DNA from: Solen grandis
Taxonomy: Eukaryota; Mollusca; Bivalvia; Adapedonta; Solenidae
Reading direction: 5' to 3'
Length of the DNA: 64,000 bases
NCBI GenBank assembly: GCA_021229015.1
Contig: CM037777.1
Location: 51,408,443 to 51,472,442 of the forward strand
Below the pieces are notes generated by a model that saw nothing but the letters and a program-made list of their open reading frames with translations, was not told the DNA's origin and made no database searches. This document shows, one piece after another, positions 23,907 to 35,122 of the stretch. The number at the start of each line of letters is the position of its first letter. Positions within the stretch are counted from its first letter, which is position 1. Made by a program: the position numbers and the translations under genes.

Positions 23907-24202
23907 ACAAGAGGGCCAAGATGGCCCTTGGTCGCTCACCTGAGAAAGGTGATTGCTTAAGAAATAAAGATGCTTGAGTGTAAAAGTGAAATCTGGCTTT
24001 TTTTATGGTGAAATGGGCATAACTCCTAAATTTACAAGTTAATATCAGTTATAATTGAACCCGATTGTGAGATTATGGGTATAAACATTGTCTTAAAGTT
24101 TAAAAAAGATTGTTAAAAAAATGAAGTTGGTAGAGAATAAACAAAGTGAAATCTTGCATTTTTTGTATTGAAAGGGGCATAACTCCTGACCTAAATGACC
24201 CA
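23907..24202 (+). mobile_element. Tandem-core element, core type C, cut by assembly gap
   Basis: 5' end CAAGAGGGCCAAGATGGCCC, then CGCTCACCTGAG, then core units with GGGGCATAACTCCT as at 34597. The 3' part is lost in the N run. Confidence 0.8.
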
Positions 24203-24302
24203 NNNNNNNNNNNNNNNNNNNNNNNNNNNNNNNNNNNNNNNNNNNNNNNNNNNNNNNNNNNNNNNNNNNNNNNNNNNNNNNNNNNNNNNNNNNNNNNNNN
24301 NN
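24203..24302. other. Assembly gap (100 N)
   Basis: Exactly 100 N, a conventional scaffold gap of unknown true size. It falls in a tandem-core element. Confidence 0.99.
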
Positions 24303-24371
24303 ATTAACTGCTATAATCTGTTATGCATATGCAGAGTTGCTTCCCTTTAAGCTGGCAAAATGCTCGCAAGC

Positions 24372-24440
24372 TCTGATTGGTTAACAGCAACTTGCCAGCA
24401 TCCGAAGTCTGTATAAGTGCGCTCGGTTCTCGACACTTGA
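24372..24440 (+). promoter_or_regulatory. Possible promoter of the B-box gene
   Basis: An inverted CCAAT box (GATTGG, 24375-24380) lies 32 bases before TATAAG (24412-24417), about 530 bases upstream of the ATG. The spacing is plausible for a TATA promoter, but no initiator or conservation can be checked. The leader would include a SINE-head remnant at 24674-24745, unless a leader intron removes it. Confidence 0.25.
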
Positions 24441-24673
24441 CATTGATATATTTGGTCAATGTTGTATCTAATAACTTACTGAACACTATAAAAAAATCTC
24501 GTTAACGATATTCTAAGTGTTTTCAAACATGTTTTAATTAGGGGTGTGAAAATCAGGCAGTGATGGTCACCTCTATGACTTTTATTTATTTAAAATAACT
24601 ACCAAAAAAAAGGCGATACAGAAGTGTTATATTTGTCAGTTTGTAATATTTTTTTTAAGTTAAACCCGTAAAG

Positions 24674-24745
24674 CCGATAATTTGAGTCCCTAACCGCTGA
24701 GGGTTCGAGTCCCGGCAGGATTAGTCGGATTTTTCACGTGAGGGC
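24674..24745 (+). mobile_element. SINE family 1 head remnant
   Basis: GAGGGTTCGAGTCCCGGCAG, then CGGATTTTTCACGTGAGG, matches the B-box end and following body of SINE family 1. It is about 200 bases upstream of the B-box gene ATG. Confidence 0.5.
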
Positions 24746-24943
24746 TTGTGGTGTGTCGGTGTTTCTGTGCACTCGGGTAATCACCCGGGATGGAAATTTG
24801 TCACAGCGGCTGTGTGTAAGGGAAAATAACTGTAGCAACAAATTGACTAGGGATAGGTATTTGTTACTGGCCTTTAATTGTTCACACACACATTTTCGGA
24901 AAATATATACACATGTAACTAGGTCGGTGTTGATAAAAGCAAT

Positions 24944-26025
24944 ATGGCGACAGGGGTGTCGACTAAACTTCAGTCTTCCGAGGAAACATTTGACTTCACC
25001 TGCTCGGTGTGTCGTAAGAAGAACCGGGTCAGGGAGGCTGTGAAACACTGCCAGGAATGTCACAAGGACCTGTGCACTTCCTGTTTGGAGCATCATGGAG
25101 AATACGTAGAGGACCATACCTTGGTGGAACCGTCGGCTGCCGGAAGTGGGGCTGTCCAGCCGACGGAAAAATGCCGACATCTCGGACAGAGAGTGGTGGA
25201 ACTGTGGTGTAAGAACCACGATGAGATACTTTGTAGCACCTGTGTCATCATGAACCATAGGTAGGTGAAAATGAAAGTAGAATGGAATTCATTTTGTACA
25301 GAAGATATTATATGCAACTAGACTGTGAATGTAAAATTTAATATCATGCATGCTATAATACACACAAGTAATAAACGTCTCAGAATAATAGACGTAATTG
25401 TCAGTGGAGAAAACGAAAGTAGATGAAAATACGTACATGGCCATGGGCATGTAAAACTGATACATGTTACTTTAATTTTTGCTCTGGTTGTACGTGTATA
25501 AATGAACACATCTATGTAGAGATAAATATAAAATAAACAATGAAAAATATTACATCATTTCAGGATAATTTTAAACTGAAAGGACAATTTAATCCTTTTA
25601 TCCTTAACAAAAATGTGTACATTGTAGTTTTCAAACCTTGTTCCTAAACTGTCAATCATGTTTGTTTACATAAACCGGCTTATCCAACCAGTGCAAGTGT
25701 AAAGCACTTTGTGAAAGTTGGCCTACTTTGAACTCACATTGTGATGCTGTGATCATATGAAACTGTTAAATATCAATAGGGGAGGAGATATATACAAATT
25801 TTACCAAAGATTCCTTTTAGAAATTAGGATGAAATTATTATAACTGGTGTGTATCATATTCATTAAATTCTATGATTAAAAATGTAATATTTACAGTTTA
25901 AGGTTTATAAAGGATTGACTGACATAATTGACAAATAGGTGTAGCATTATCTTTAAATGCTAAATGTTTTTTGGTGTTTTGTGTATGTGTGTGTGTGTTG
26001 TTGTTGTTTTTTTGTTGTTGTTTTT

Positions 26026-26058
<33 letters not shown>

Positions 26059-27416
26059 TGGGGGGGGAGGTCTCATGATGACTGTTTAAAGTGCTGTCGC
26101 TGGAACGTTAAACCCAGCAAACAAACAAAAATTAATTTTGGTTCTAAGTGAACAATACTGAGGAGTATGTCATTTTCCTTATTTCAGATCCTGTGAAGGG
26201 TTGAAGTTCATCTCTGGCAATATTCACGACCTGTTACTGGACACTGAGTTACAAGAGACTAGTAAGGAACTGAAGAACACAAGGGAGCGATTAGCGACCC
26301 CGAAAGATGAACTGGGACTGGCCGGGGAAGAACTGCTAAATGAAAAAAATAAATATACAGACATGGTGGAACAGCACAAGAAAAAGCTAGTAAGTATTAT
26401 AGGGTCCCTTGAAAAGGCAGATGTAAACGAGATTAATGTTTGGTACAATGAAAGAAGAAACAAGATCCGCGAAGATCAGAATAGTCGTAATCAGCAAGGA
26501 AGAGAAATCGCTGGTCACAGAGACACTCCGATAAAGTCAAACAAGGAATACAAGCTTAATTCTGATATAGAGAATTATTTATCAGACCTCCAGACTCTAG
26601 GATCGTTTCAAGAAAAATATCACTTGTATAAAGCAACATCCATGAGAAAGGTCAAGGTGAAAGTATCAAAAGACCAGTATAAATGTTCCGTCAGCGATAT
26701 ATGTCTTCTGTCTGATAAATCCCGTTCTGGTGACCGACCAAAAAAACAGGAAGCTGAAGCGGCTAGACAGTTCCACCTATACCGTTACAGACCAGTGTGA
26801 CCTGCCTGGCAATCCATGGGCTGTATGTTGTGTGGGCCAACAGGAAGTGGCCGTCGGTCTCTGTTCCAATAATATGATACAGTTTATATCAACGAGTAAG
26901 CCAATGATTCTTTCAAAGAGCATTGCTGTGGATTATTGGTGTCGTGGTTTAAGTTACGATGATAGGGAACTGTTCGTCTCTGATGCACGTAAGAATGTGT
27001 TTGTGTACAACCTGTCAGGGACACTACTGCGATCGATTGGCAAGACCCCGTCTGGTGAAGCAATGCTTTCCCGCTCCAGACACATTGCCGCTCTTGAAAA
27101 CAAGATCAACATAGTAGACAAGGACCATGGACTCATCTGTACGGACAAGAATGGGACAGAACTGTACAGGTACAGGGGTACACAGATCAAAAATGGGTAT
27201 GGTGTATGTACAGATGAGCATGGGGGAACATTCCTGTGTGGCCATGAATCCGACAATGTGGTCCAGGTAGGGTCTGATGGTGAGGAGCTGGGTGTGGTTT
27301 TATCCCAGACAGATGGTGTGAAGAAGCCGCAGTCAGTGTGCTTCAATCCCAGCAACCAGATACTGATTGTAACAATTGATGACAGCGATGAGATACTGCT
27401 GTTTAATCTTGTGTGA
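24944..27416 (+). CDS. B-box zinc-finger / coiled-coil / NHL-like propeller protein (RING-less TRIM-like), with frameshift
   Basis: Exon 1 is 24944-25260 and exon 2 is 26188-27416. The junction is CATAG|GTAGGT and TTTCAG|ATCC, phase 2, rebuilding His-Arg-Ser-Cys across the intron. Exon 1 encodes two B-boxes: residues 20-58 (starting CSVC, then CQECHKDLCTSC and a His) and residues 77-105 (CRHL, CKNHDEILCSTC, NHR). No RING precedes them. Exon 2 starts with a charged helical, coiled-coil-like region (about residues 115-200) and ends in a beta-propeller-like region (about 285-513) with repeated hydrophobic-strand blocks. Removing one C from the CCC at 26721-26723 gives a single frame of about 514 codons; as written, the frame shifts there and runs to a premature stop at about 26800. 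Family members are TRIM-like scaffold or ubiquitin-pathway proteins, greatly expanded in bivalves, often linked to innate immunity. Partner and substrate are unknown. The start ATG (AATATGGCGACAGG) is the first in frame. It could be an intact gene with an assembly indel, or a recent pseudogene. Confidence 0.85.
25261..26187 (+). other. Intron of the B-box gene
   Basis: A 927-base GT-AG intron. It is AT-rich and holds a TTG trinucleotide run (about 26000-26058), a short poly-G stretch, and next to these the 3' tail of a V-type SINE (26068-26130, ending in AACGTTAAACCCAGCAAACAAAC). No other coding signal is seen. Confidence 0.75.
26000..26130 (+). repeat. TTG microsatellite and SINE-2 tail in intron
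   Basis: TTG repeats to 26058, poly-G, then a fragment matching the V-type SINE tail (GACTGTTTAAAGTGCTGTCG, AACGTTAAACC, CAAACAAACAAA). Confidence 0.6.
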
Positions 27417-28839
27417 CGATATTTAAGTTTTAATAAGGAGATTATACTTGACAAACATGACTGTGTGTAATCCTCCAACGTCCACGGTCGGAAACCGTCT
27501 CTCCCTGGGATTCGCTCGTTAAGTTGCGCTCCCATTCATTCTTCCATGATGTAGTGAGGGTTTCTTTAACCAAATGAAACTGCCATTCTTTAAGTGGCCT
27601 TTCCATATTGCAACATACGTGGATTTCCAATTTCGACAAGCCTACAACAATTTTGAAGTAAACAGTAATTTAATTTTAGATGAGGACAATGTATGAAATT
27701 TTGTACTTTAAATATGTACAAATGTAAATATATAATGTAGAGTTTACGTATGAAGATTGAAGAGTCTCCATTTGTATAAGCAGTCATTTGATTATTTCCT
27801 GTATGTCTAACCAATGTTCTTAAAACAACGAATCGCTAAGTATCCCACGGCTAGTCGACGATGCCACACTATTCTGTTCTATTGTTCGTAAAAAATACAA
27901 TCTTCCGACAAAAATCCACAAATGTCTTCTATGTTTTTCAAGCATAATAAAGATTTAACTCGTAGCGGAAATGTACTGTTTGTTTTCTTCTTAACTTCAA
28001 ATAAAACACCAATCTGAAAACGATAGTTGCCAGAAATTGTGATTTTGATCATTATCGTGCCATGATCCATTTCATATAAATACGAGCAATATGTATCCCT
28101 CGCACCGGTTACGTCACGCTACGATACTTAACCACAGCCACCAAGTAACTCACGTGACGATAGGTAAAGAATGATGAGGTAGTTCGATCACTTGCCATAG
28201 CAACTATGGTCAATGATTGTTTCTTCCTTGGAAGGAACTTTTGGTAGGCTAAAACTTGTAAAACTCAGTCTAGTTCATTTTTGGTGGGTGTCTCTAGCCA
28301 AACTCTTCAGTGGAAAGGAGAGAAAAATGTAAAGAGGTTATCCGAACATAAACTACGGTCGTACTATAGTCGATATTTGGTGCACCTGCACCTCTTTATA
28401 GTCTTCGTCCCTCCAGATTGAAGAGTAACCACAGTACAAACCGTTGATGAACTAGACTGGTGGTAACTGTGCTTAACAAGGGAAGTAACTGCTACCGGGA
28501 GTTAGCTGGTCAGGCATGAGTTATCAGGTCTTGTGTTTTTCGCTGCTCAAACGTGCACTTAAAAAGTGTTTGAACTGATGAGAGAAGTGTAAGACGAATA
28601 CCTTGTGTGGGACAATTGTGAATTGTCTGGCTTTACAGAGATCCAAAATGATGAACAATGCGTAAATAAAAGTAATAGGTCTCGAAAGGCAACTAAAACG
28701 ATGTTTACCATCGAGGTTAAGTATAACATTGTGCTAGGGACAACGCCCATATCGTTATATATACCTCTCTTGGATGTCATGCAAGGTAGAGTTACGGGAC
28801 CAGATGACCCTGATTAAGGAGAGAGTAACTCGTACATAA

Positions 28840-28875
<36 letters not shown>

Positions 28876-30608
28876 TAGACCCATCAATCAATCCATCTGT
28901 CCATACACATATGCATACATACCCTCCCATATATACATCCCAATACGTACATGTATTATAAATCAATCAATCCATATATCCTCTCATTCATTCATCCATT
29001 CATACATCATGCGTATGAACGTGCGTGCACGGTCATTTGTTTCTGAATGTTAAAGTGATGGGATTGTATAAAAAGAGATCATTATATCTTACGTTTGATT
29101 TATTTTCCTACACACACAAAAACTATTGCACATAAACACAATAAAAAATAGATACATGTATAATAAACGGACTAAAATATCTAAAATCAAAAGAGATTCT
29201 CAGATTTAACAGCAATAAAAAATTTCATTAAAGTTATTAAACTGCAATGAGATTATTTTGTCTAAAACATAATGGCAAAAAAAAGTGATAATCCAGATGT
29301 ACTATTCAATATGTATTAAAGCGATAAATAAATGATGAAATGACTAATCGTATGAAAGTAAAAAATAAGAATCGTGGCAATGTAAGCTCTACGGTGGTCC
29401 TTAATTTAACAATCTATTAAAATACACAATGTCTGCAGTATATGGGGCAGTTAAAAGTATCTTTCATTACACCAGGAACAAGTTGGTAAAAAAAACAGCG
29501 TTCACAAAGATAAAATGCAGGGTATAGAACACAAATCGGCATCTGTCTTTCTTTCTCAACACTAAAAAATTCTTATCTACAACTGTCTTTTATCAGGCAA
29601 TGGATTTGTAATTATGAAGTTTTGACTATTTGTTCTACTTCTATTACGAACCCTAAAATCCATTGTCTTTTAGGAAAATCTATATTTCCATACACCCCTT
29701 GTATAAAATACATCACAGTTACATTAAATATAAACTAATTCTTTGGCTCAATAATTACAATGGCTCCCTGTCAATTGTACATTTCAAAAATGTATACATC
29801 ACATGTATATATTTCAAGGTATTCATCAACAACTACTTATGAAAAAAAAAAAAATCTTTCATAATAAAATCTAAACTCGATCACAAATGATGTCTGCAAA
29901 CCCCACGATATAAAACATCACTGTAAAGATTTTCAAAATGCTACAGAAAACCATCTCGTTTCTAGGACTTCGTTGATCAAATCAGTTTCATTTAACGCTT
30001 GCTCTATTTCCAAAAAGACTAATTCTTCTTTCTGATTTAAAATCTTAGCATTTTTTTCTCTCAATATTCTGTCCCCCATCCACAGGAAAGAAAATAAAGA
30101 AATAAAAAATATATTTATACTCGTACAAAAATATGATTTTATGATCACTTAAGTGGATAAACAACCATGGAAAACAGTATGGCAAACTTAGGGGACAAAA
30201 CTGGTATCTCCTCAACAATGCGGAAATTCAAGCCCAAGAGACAAAACTATTCTAATCGCATTTAATCTTATCAAAAGAAAAGAAAAACGAATTTATTTCT
30301 GCAATAACTGATACAACTTTACGTTGATTAAAATTGACTAATATTCAAAATGTGACTAGAAACTGCATTAACCCATAGTTACAAGACGATACAAAACGTA
30401 CGAGGAAAATAAACGTCAAATTCTTAAACTAAGCGTTGTTGAGCTCCATAAAAGCACAGAGCGCGTGTTCTTGAATTTTCAAGTTCTTGAGACTATTACT
30501 GTACCATCTCAGGCGTTATCTCAAATATCAGACTCAAATATTCATTGAGTGTATAAACACTATAATGTGCTAGAGCATTACAGTCGTGAATGTTTTTTTT
30601 ATTTCAGA
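27417..30608. other. 3.2 kb without a recognisable gene
   Basis: Presumed 3' flank of the B-box gene, then AT-rich sequence with a (CA)n run (28843-28875). Open frames up to 73 codons (for example 28605-28817, with an antisense frame) lack domains or splice context. Confidence 0.45.
27946..27951 (+). terminator. Possible polyadenylation signal, B-box gene
   Basis: AATAAA, about 530 bases after the stop codon, in an otherwise unremarkable AT-rich stretch. I saw no closer canonical hexamer. Confidence 0.2.
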
Positions 30609-30758
30609 TAAAGTCCCTGTAATGATTCCGCTACGTCTTGGACCACTTAACCTCTACCAAGATAATCAAGGTACCCTAATGAAACATTAAGAAACCTTGG
30701 TTATCTCCGTGAAAGTCCACGAGGTCCAAAATGTAGCGGAACCATTACAGGGACTTTA
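30609..30758. mobile_element. Foldback MITE, copy 1
   Basis: Starts TAAAGTCCCTGTAATGATTC and ends with its complement ...CCATTACAGGGACTTTA. The interior (CCTCTACCAAGATAATCAAGG against CCTTGGTTATCTCCG) continues the fold, so nearly the whole 150 bases is a hairpin. A second copy is at 60509-60643. Confidence 0.8.
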
Positions 30759-31337
30759 CCTTAATATGAACATGGAACATAGATTCCCCCAAAACATTGT
30801 CGATCATTGCTAGCTGCCACCGATAAGTTTAATTCTGATAGGAAAGGATTTGTTGCATACGACAATACAGGAATATGAAAGGTCTTTGAACTGAGTATAT
30901 TCATTTCTACGCTATCCATAATACTCTCTTCCTTCATTCCTTTACTTCTCTATCCGATTCATAGAAGATAATCTTTTTTTTTAATTTTAGATACACATGT
31001 ATGTCATCAAAATCTGCCTTTTCAACTATCGGTCATCCATGAGTATTTGAACAATATCATCATATTTACACGCCCTTTCTCGTTTAATCTCATAAAAGGC
31101 ACATTTACATGTATAATTTATGTCAACAACAAAACAATACAAGAACTGAGACATAATCCTACCAGTTCTGCTCAGATGCCCTAGAAAATCGGACCGTTGC
31201 AACTAAAGAATATTTTGTCCTTCACTGATTATTAATCATACAGCTAGATCTATAGCTTATTTGTAACTTTTAACTGGTAAAATATATTTAATATTCTTCT
31301 TTCATAAAACATCGAATCGGACTGTTATACAGAACGT
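30759..31337. other. No gene seen
   Basis: AT-rich sequence beyond the sulfotransferase poly-A signal. Nothing recognisable. Confidence 0.45.
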
Positions 31338-31343
31338 TTTATT
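31338..31343 (-). terminator. Polyadenylation signal, sulfotransferase gene
   Basis: TTTATT on the + strand, i.e. AATAAA on the - strand, about 113 bases after the sulfotransferase stop codon. Position and hexamer are canonical. Confidence 0.4.
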
Positions 31344-31455
31344 ACTGGTCCCTGCTGTACCATCTGACAAATCATCTGGACCTTTTGTTTAACTTCAATA
31401 TTCATTTCTATCAACACTGACTAAAAAACATACAAAAACATATGTCCTAATTGCA

Positions 31456-32766
31456 TTAAGGATTCGTAGGGTTTGCGTGGCTTTTTAACGATTCATTATA
31501 TCTCTCCCATGCTTCGTTGATCAATCGTTTCATAGTTGTCAGTTCGGGTTCAGCCATTTGTTGACAGTCTTTAATAGTGATAGTAAAATTGTCTCCCCAT
31601 TTCGATGCTGGGACATTTAAAACAGGCACTGGATGTTTTCTATTCGTTTGCAAACTGTCACAGAATGCCCTTACTGAGGTCTGGATTTGTTTAAAACTGT
31701 CCACCTCGTCTGTTAAGTCACTTCCGTGAGCCGCAAGTTTGTTTTCAAATACACGATTGAAATATTCATAGAATTGAAAATCCGCGGAATTCCAATCTTT
31801 TAAGTGGTTAATATCTTCAGATGTTAGAATTACTTTTGATTTACCTCCTCTAGCGTTCAATGGCAGAAACAGGATATCTTTAGTTTCCCAGCATAAAGAT
31901 CTTCGTAGTAGCACAAGCGATTCATAAAATTTCTCCATAATCATGATGAGTTGATAATCTTCAGCAATTTCTTGTATATAACTAGCAACAAATTTGTTGT
32001 TGCCGAACAGAGATGGATTAATGCCAAAATCGAAAGCCATTCTATTGTGAACAAAATATGTTGGAACATGGTACGTTTTCGGATCTTTAAGGTACTCACT
32101 GACAGCACTGCTGTTATTTTGTCCAGTACGAGTGAGAGTGGAATTGAGAGCTTTAAAGAATCCATAGTACGACCCTGCAGAAATGAAATGACTCTTCGGT
32201 TCCCTTAGAATTCCGACAAAACTGGTGTCCGCCGGCATTATTGACCGGAAAGCATTTTTATTGTATACCACGTGATTACAAAGAATATTATAAACCTCGT
32301 TTGCCGGAAGTGGGACTATACGCTCCTTAGAAACAGTTTTCCCATACCCAAGATAATTAAAACCAAATCCCCCTGACTTATTCGGCAAAACTATATTCAA
32401 CCCGTATCTCTGAGCAAATCTTAAAAATATGTTCATCAGAGTTGTGCTCCCTGCTTTGTGAACTTTTAGAAAACTTACGTTCAGCTTCTTTTTGCACTTT
32501 CCTGGCGAGTTTAAGGTGTCATTTTGAATGTCTGCCGATATCTCCAAGACGTTTCTACCGACATCATTACGTTCGGCACCGTCCAATGGTTTAGGACCTT
32601 CCTTCAAATACTTTATATCAATTGCGTCTGTATCCAGTCGGATTTCCGATTGTTTATACTGTATGAGGTTGTTTCGAATTGACCTGACGTCAACCAGTTG
32701 AAACAATAGGATAACAACCAGGATGAGGATGGTAAGCAATCTGGAAATAAACATCATCCACGTCAT
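31456..32766 (-). CDS. Galactose-3-O-sulfotransferase-like (galactosylceramide sulfotransferase family)
   Basis: A 436-residue intronless reading frame. Residues 7-24 form one hydrophobic segment after a short cytoplasmic N-terminus, which is the type II Golgi topology of carbohydrate sulfotransferases. The 5'-phosphosulfate loop is at residues 99-110 (FLKVHKAGSTTL) and the 3'-phosphate motif at about 185-198 (GILREPKSHFISAG). A later block with MEKFYESLVLLRRSLCW (277-293) is typical of the galactose-3-O-sulfotransferase family. The length matches the roughly 420-490 residues known for it. These enzymes transfer sulfate from PAPS to the 3-hydroxyl of galactose on glycolipids or glycans in the Golgi lumen. 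Several N-glycosylation sequons (for example NVS at 96, NST at 208, NSS at 218) agree with a lumenal domain. Which acceptor is used, lipid or N-/O-glycan, cannot be decided. Met4 and Met5 are alternative starts with only trivial effect. Confidence 0.92.
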   Translation of the reverse strand: MTWMMFISRLLTILILVVILLFQLVDVRSIRNNLIQYKQSEIRLDTDAIDIKYLKEGPKPLDGAERNDVGRNVLEISADIQNDTLNSPGKCKKKLNVSFLKVHKAGSTTLMNIFLRFAQRYGLNIVLPNKSGGFGFNYLGYGKTVSKERIVPLPANEVYNILCNHVVYNKNAFRSIMPADTSFVGILREPKSHFISAGSYYGFFKALNSTLTRTGQNNSSAVSEYLKDPKTYHVPTYFVHNRMAFDFGINPSLFGNNKFVASYIQEIAEDYQLIMIMEKFYESLVLLRRSLCWETKDILFLPLNARGGKSKVILTSEDINHLKDWNSADFQFYEYFNRVFENKLAAHGSDLTDEVDSFKQIQTSVRAFCDSLQTNRKHPVPVLNVPASKWGDNFTITIKDCQQMAEPELTTMKRLINEAWERYNESLKSHANPTNP

Positions 32767-32847
32767 TAAAACGTCCCCTCATCAGATTGCTCTTAGACCA
32801 TGAATCAAATGAAATATGGAACAAGAAATATCTTTAAAAAAAAATAG

Positions 32848-32925
32848 TTTGTTTGTTGGGTTTAACGTCCCATCGACAGTATTTCAGTCATTTAGAGACG
32901 ATAATTCGGTGTTGCTAAATAAATG
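32848..32925 (-). mobile_element. V-type SINE tail fragment
   Basis: GTTTGTTTGTTGGGTTTAAC, GTCCCATCGACAGTATTTCA, GTCATTTAGAGACGAT: the 3' terminal module only, about 80 bases upstream of the sulfotransferase start. Confidence 0.7.
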
Positions 32926-34080
32926 TCAATTGTAACATGTAAATAAAACAGATTAAAACTATTTTAAAGTTGGAAACGTTTGCGAAAATGTTTATAAATA
33001 CCAAATTTGAAGACTATATAACAAAACGGCCTTAATTTACAAACTAAAAAAGGCTAACCTACCAATTTCCATTAAATATTATGCATTTGCTGATGTTGTT
33101 TTTTTAAAGTAAAGACAATTCATATGTACCCAAGCGAAACCAAAAGATCATAAATATTATTGTTTCTAGATCCGCACAATATCTAACGTACAACAACAAA
33201 TTGCTAACTACTGTACCATTGTTAGTTGATCCTTTACAGTAATAACGTTATTGTGCCAAGGCTGATCGAGCACAACTCTTTAAGTACACTAAATTTGTAG
33301 GTGAGATTGTTAACACAACTTTCCGCAGTACTCTTGAGGCGAGTCACTTACAATTAGGAATTGTGGTCTAAAAATAGACAGACACCTGCTTCTTATTTAG
33401 TTGTTTTAAATCATATTGCCAAAGCAACATTCCTAAATTGATATGGAAGTGCTATATTACCTTCCATGTTTAAACTGAAGAAGAAACCTGTTATATCAAG
33501 TAGATAGATATATACCGCCTGAAACTCCCATTTTAAATTGGAATATCCTAAATATCCTAAAAATAATGATAGCATTGCATTTTTCTCTTGCTTCATTTGC
33601 ATACCAACATTTGATTAGAGACGTCGGTGAATTAAAAAATCCCATCCTTAGGGTGAAGATTTTAACTTGGTCGAGAGACACCCACATCTTGCAGTAATGT
33701 ATGGAGAAATGAGTCGTTTGTGAGATTGCAACGATGCGAGAGATGGTCATAAACGTTGTGTTCAAGTTTGATTAATATATCCTTATAAACGTGAATCGAA
33801 AAAAGGCAGAGCGAAACCTGCTGTATGGACATAAGCTTAGTACCAATATAGTATAAGTTTGATTAAGGCCGAATTTGAATGCCAATGTTATATGAACGTA
33901 CTAATTGTGGCCAAAGGGCTGATCGACGGACAACAAACGATGCTTTTAAAGATCACACTGAACACGCCTTTGTCAGGTGAGATAATAAAGTTTAAACTTA
34001 AAATCAGAGTTTACAAAGACAGTGATCAATCTACGATCGTTCTTGGTAATGTGACGCTACGCTTAAGCAAGACTTGATGA
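32926..34080. other. No certain gene; one 72-codon frame
   Basis: The + frame at 33859-34077 has balanced, protein-like composition and contains a possible donor (TCAG|GTGAGA), but no domain is recognised and no partner exon was found. Confidence 0.35.
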
Positions 34081-34393
34081 TATAATGATTTATTTTTTTT
34101 TGGGGGGGGGGCTTTGGCTTTTTTTTATCAAAAGTAGGTCAAAGGCCAAGGACTACTGCATAATGAAGAATGAATAGCCCCATCAACTGAAACAAATAAT
34201 GAAATAATCCAATAAAGCACATATAAGTTATAAAAGTTTAACCAAAAGATAAATCTGTCCAGACGCTCTCTTTTTCATCAAAAGTAGGTCAAGGTCACTA
34301 GGTCAACTGCATAATGTGAGGGTCCATCCACTTAAGCAACTATTTAAATATTGAAGCAATCCAATGAAGGACATAACAGTTAGAACAAATTAA
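34081..34393. repeat. Two-unit repeat (about 190 bases) with CATCAAAAGTAGGTCAA
   Basis: TATCAAAAGTAGGTCAAAGG (34127) recurs as CATCAAAAGTAGGTCAAGGT (34277), each followed by CTGCATAATG and AATCCAATRAAG. It directly precedes the type-C element. Confidence 0.5.
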
Positions 34394-35122
34394 AACAAGA
34401 TGGCCCAAAAGACTCTCACCTGAGAAAAACTGCCTTCATTGCCTGTACAAGTTACTAAGTCATAGCATAGTTGTACTGAATACATAATCCATCAGATCAT
34501 TTATAATCCACAAACTAAAAGTGCCTGTGGTCGAAATTTAAAGTCAAACTTGACTGAGAAATTATGGCTTAAAACACACAAATTTAAACATTAAAAGGGG
34601 CATATCTCCTGACAAAATTAGCCAATATCAGCCATAATCGAACTTGGCCGAAAGAATATGGCTATAAACATTGTTCTTAAGCTTGAAGATGAGTACTTCA
34701 AAAATGAAGATGCTAGAGTGCAAACAAAGTGAAATATTACATTTTCTTTAATATCAAAAGGGGCATAACTCCTTACGTTATTAAGATATCAGCCATAATC
34801 GAACTTGGCCAAAAGAATATGGCTATAAATATTGCCATAAAGTTTGAAGATGATTGCTTAAGAAATGAAGATGCTAGAGTGCAAACAAACTCAAAATTGG
34901 CATTTTTAATATTTAATGGATCATAACTCATGACCTAATATGCTGATATCAGCCATAATCAAACTTGGCCGTGAGATGATGGTAATAAACATTGTCATTG
35001 AGAAATGAAGATGCCAGAGTGCAATAAACTAATTATGGACGACGAACGGACGACGGACGGCCGACGAACATTCATCGATCCTAATAGCTCATCCTGAGCA
35101 CATGTTCCCAGGTGAGCTAAAA
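34394..35122 (+). mobile_element. Tandem-core element, core type C (complete)
   Basis: 5' end CAAGATGGCCCAAAAGACTC, then TCACCTGAG. Core units of about 160 bases with GGGGCATAACTCCT, CCATAATCGAACTTGGCC and GATGCTAGAGTGCAA. GACGAACGGACGACGGACGG microsatellite. A decayed 3' hairpin (AGCTCATCCTGAGCACATG) ends AGGTGAGCTAAAA. The ends belong to the same family as types A and B; the core does not. Confidence 0.82.

Noticed and set aside
24734..25258. 174-codon - strand frame over B-box exon 1
   Set aside because: It is antisense to a well-supported exon with two B-boxes; no domain on the antisense.
26954..27535. 193-codon - strand frame over B-box exon 2
   Set aside because: Antisense shadow of the propeller-coding region.
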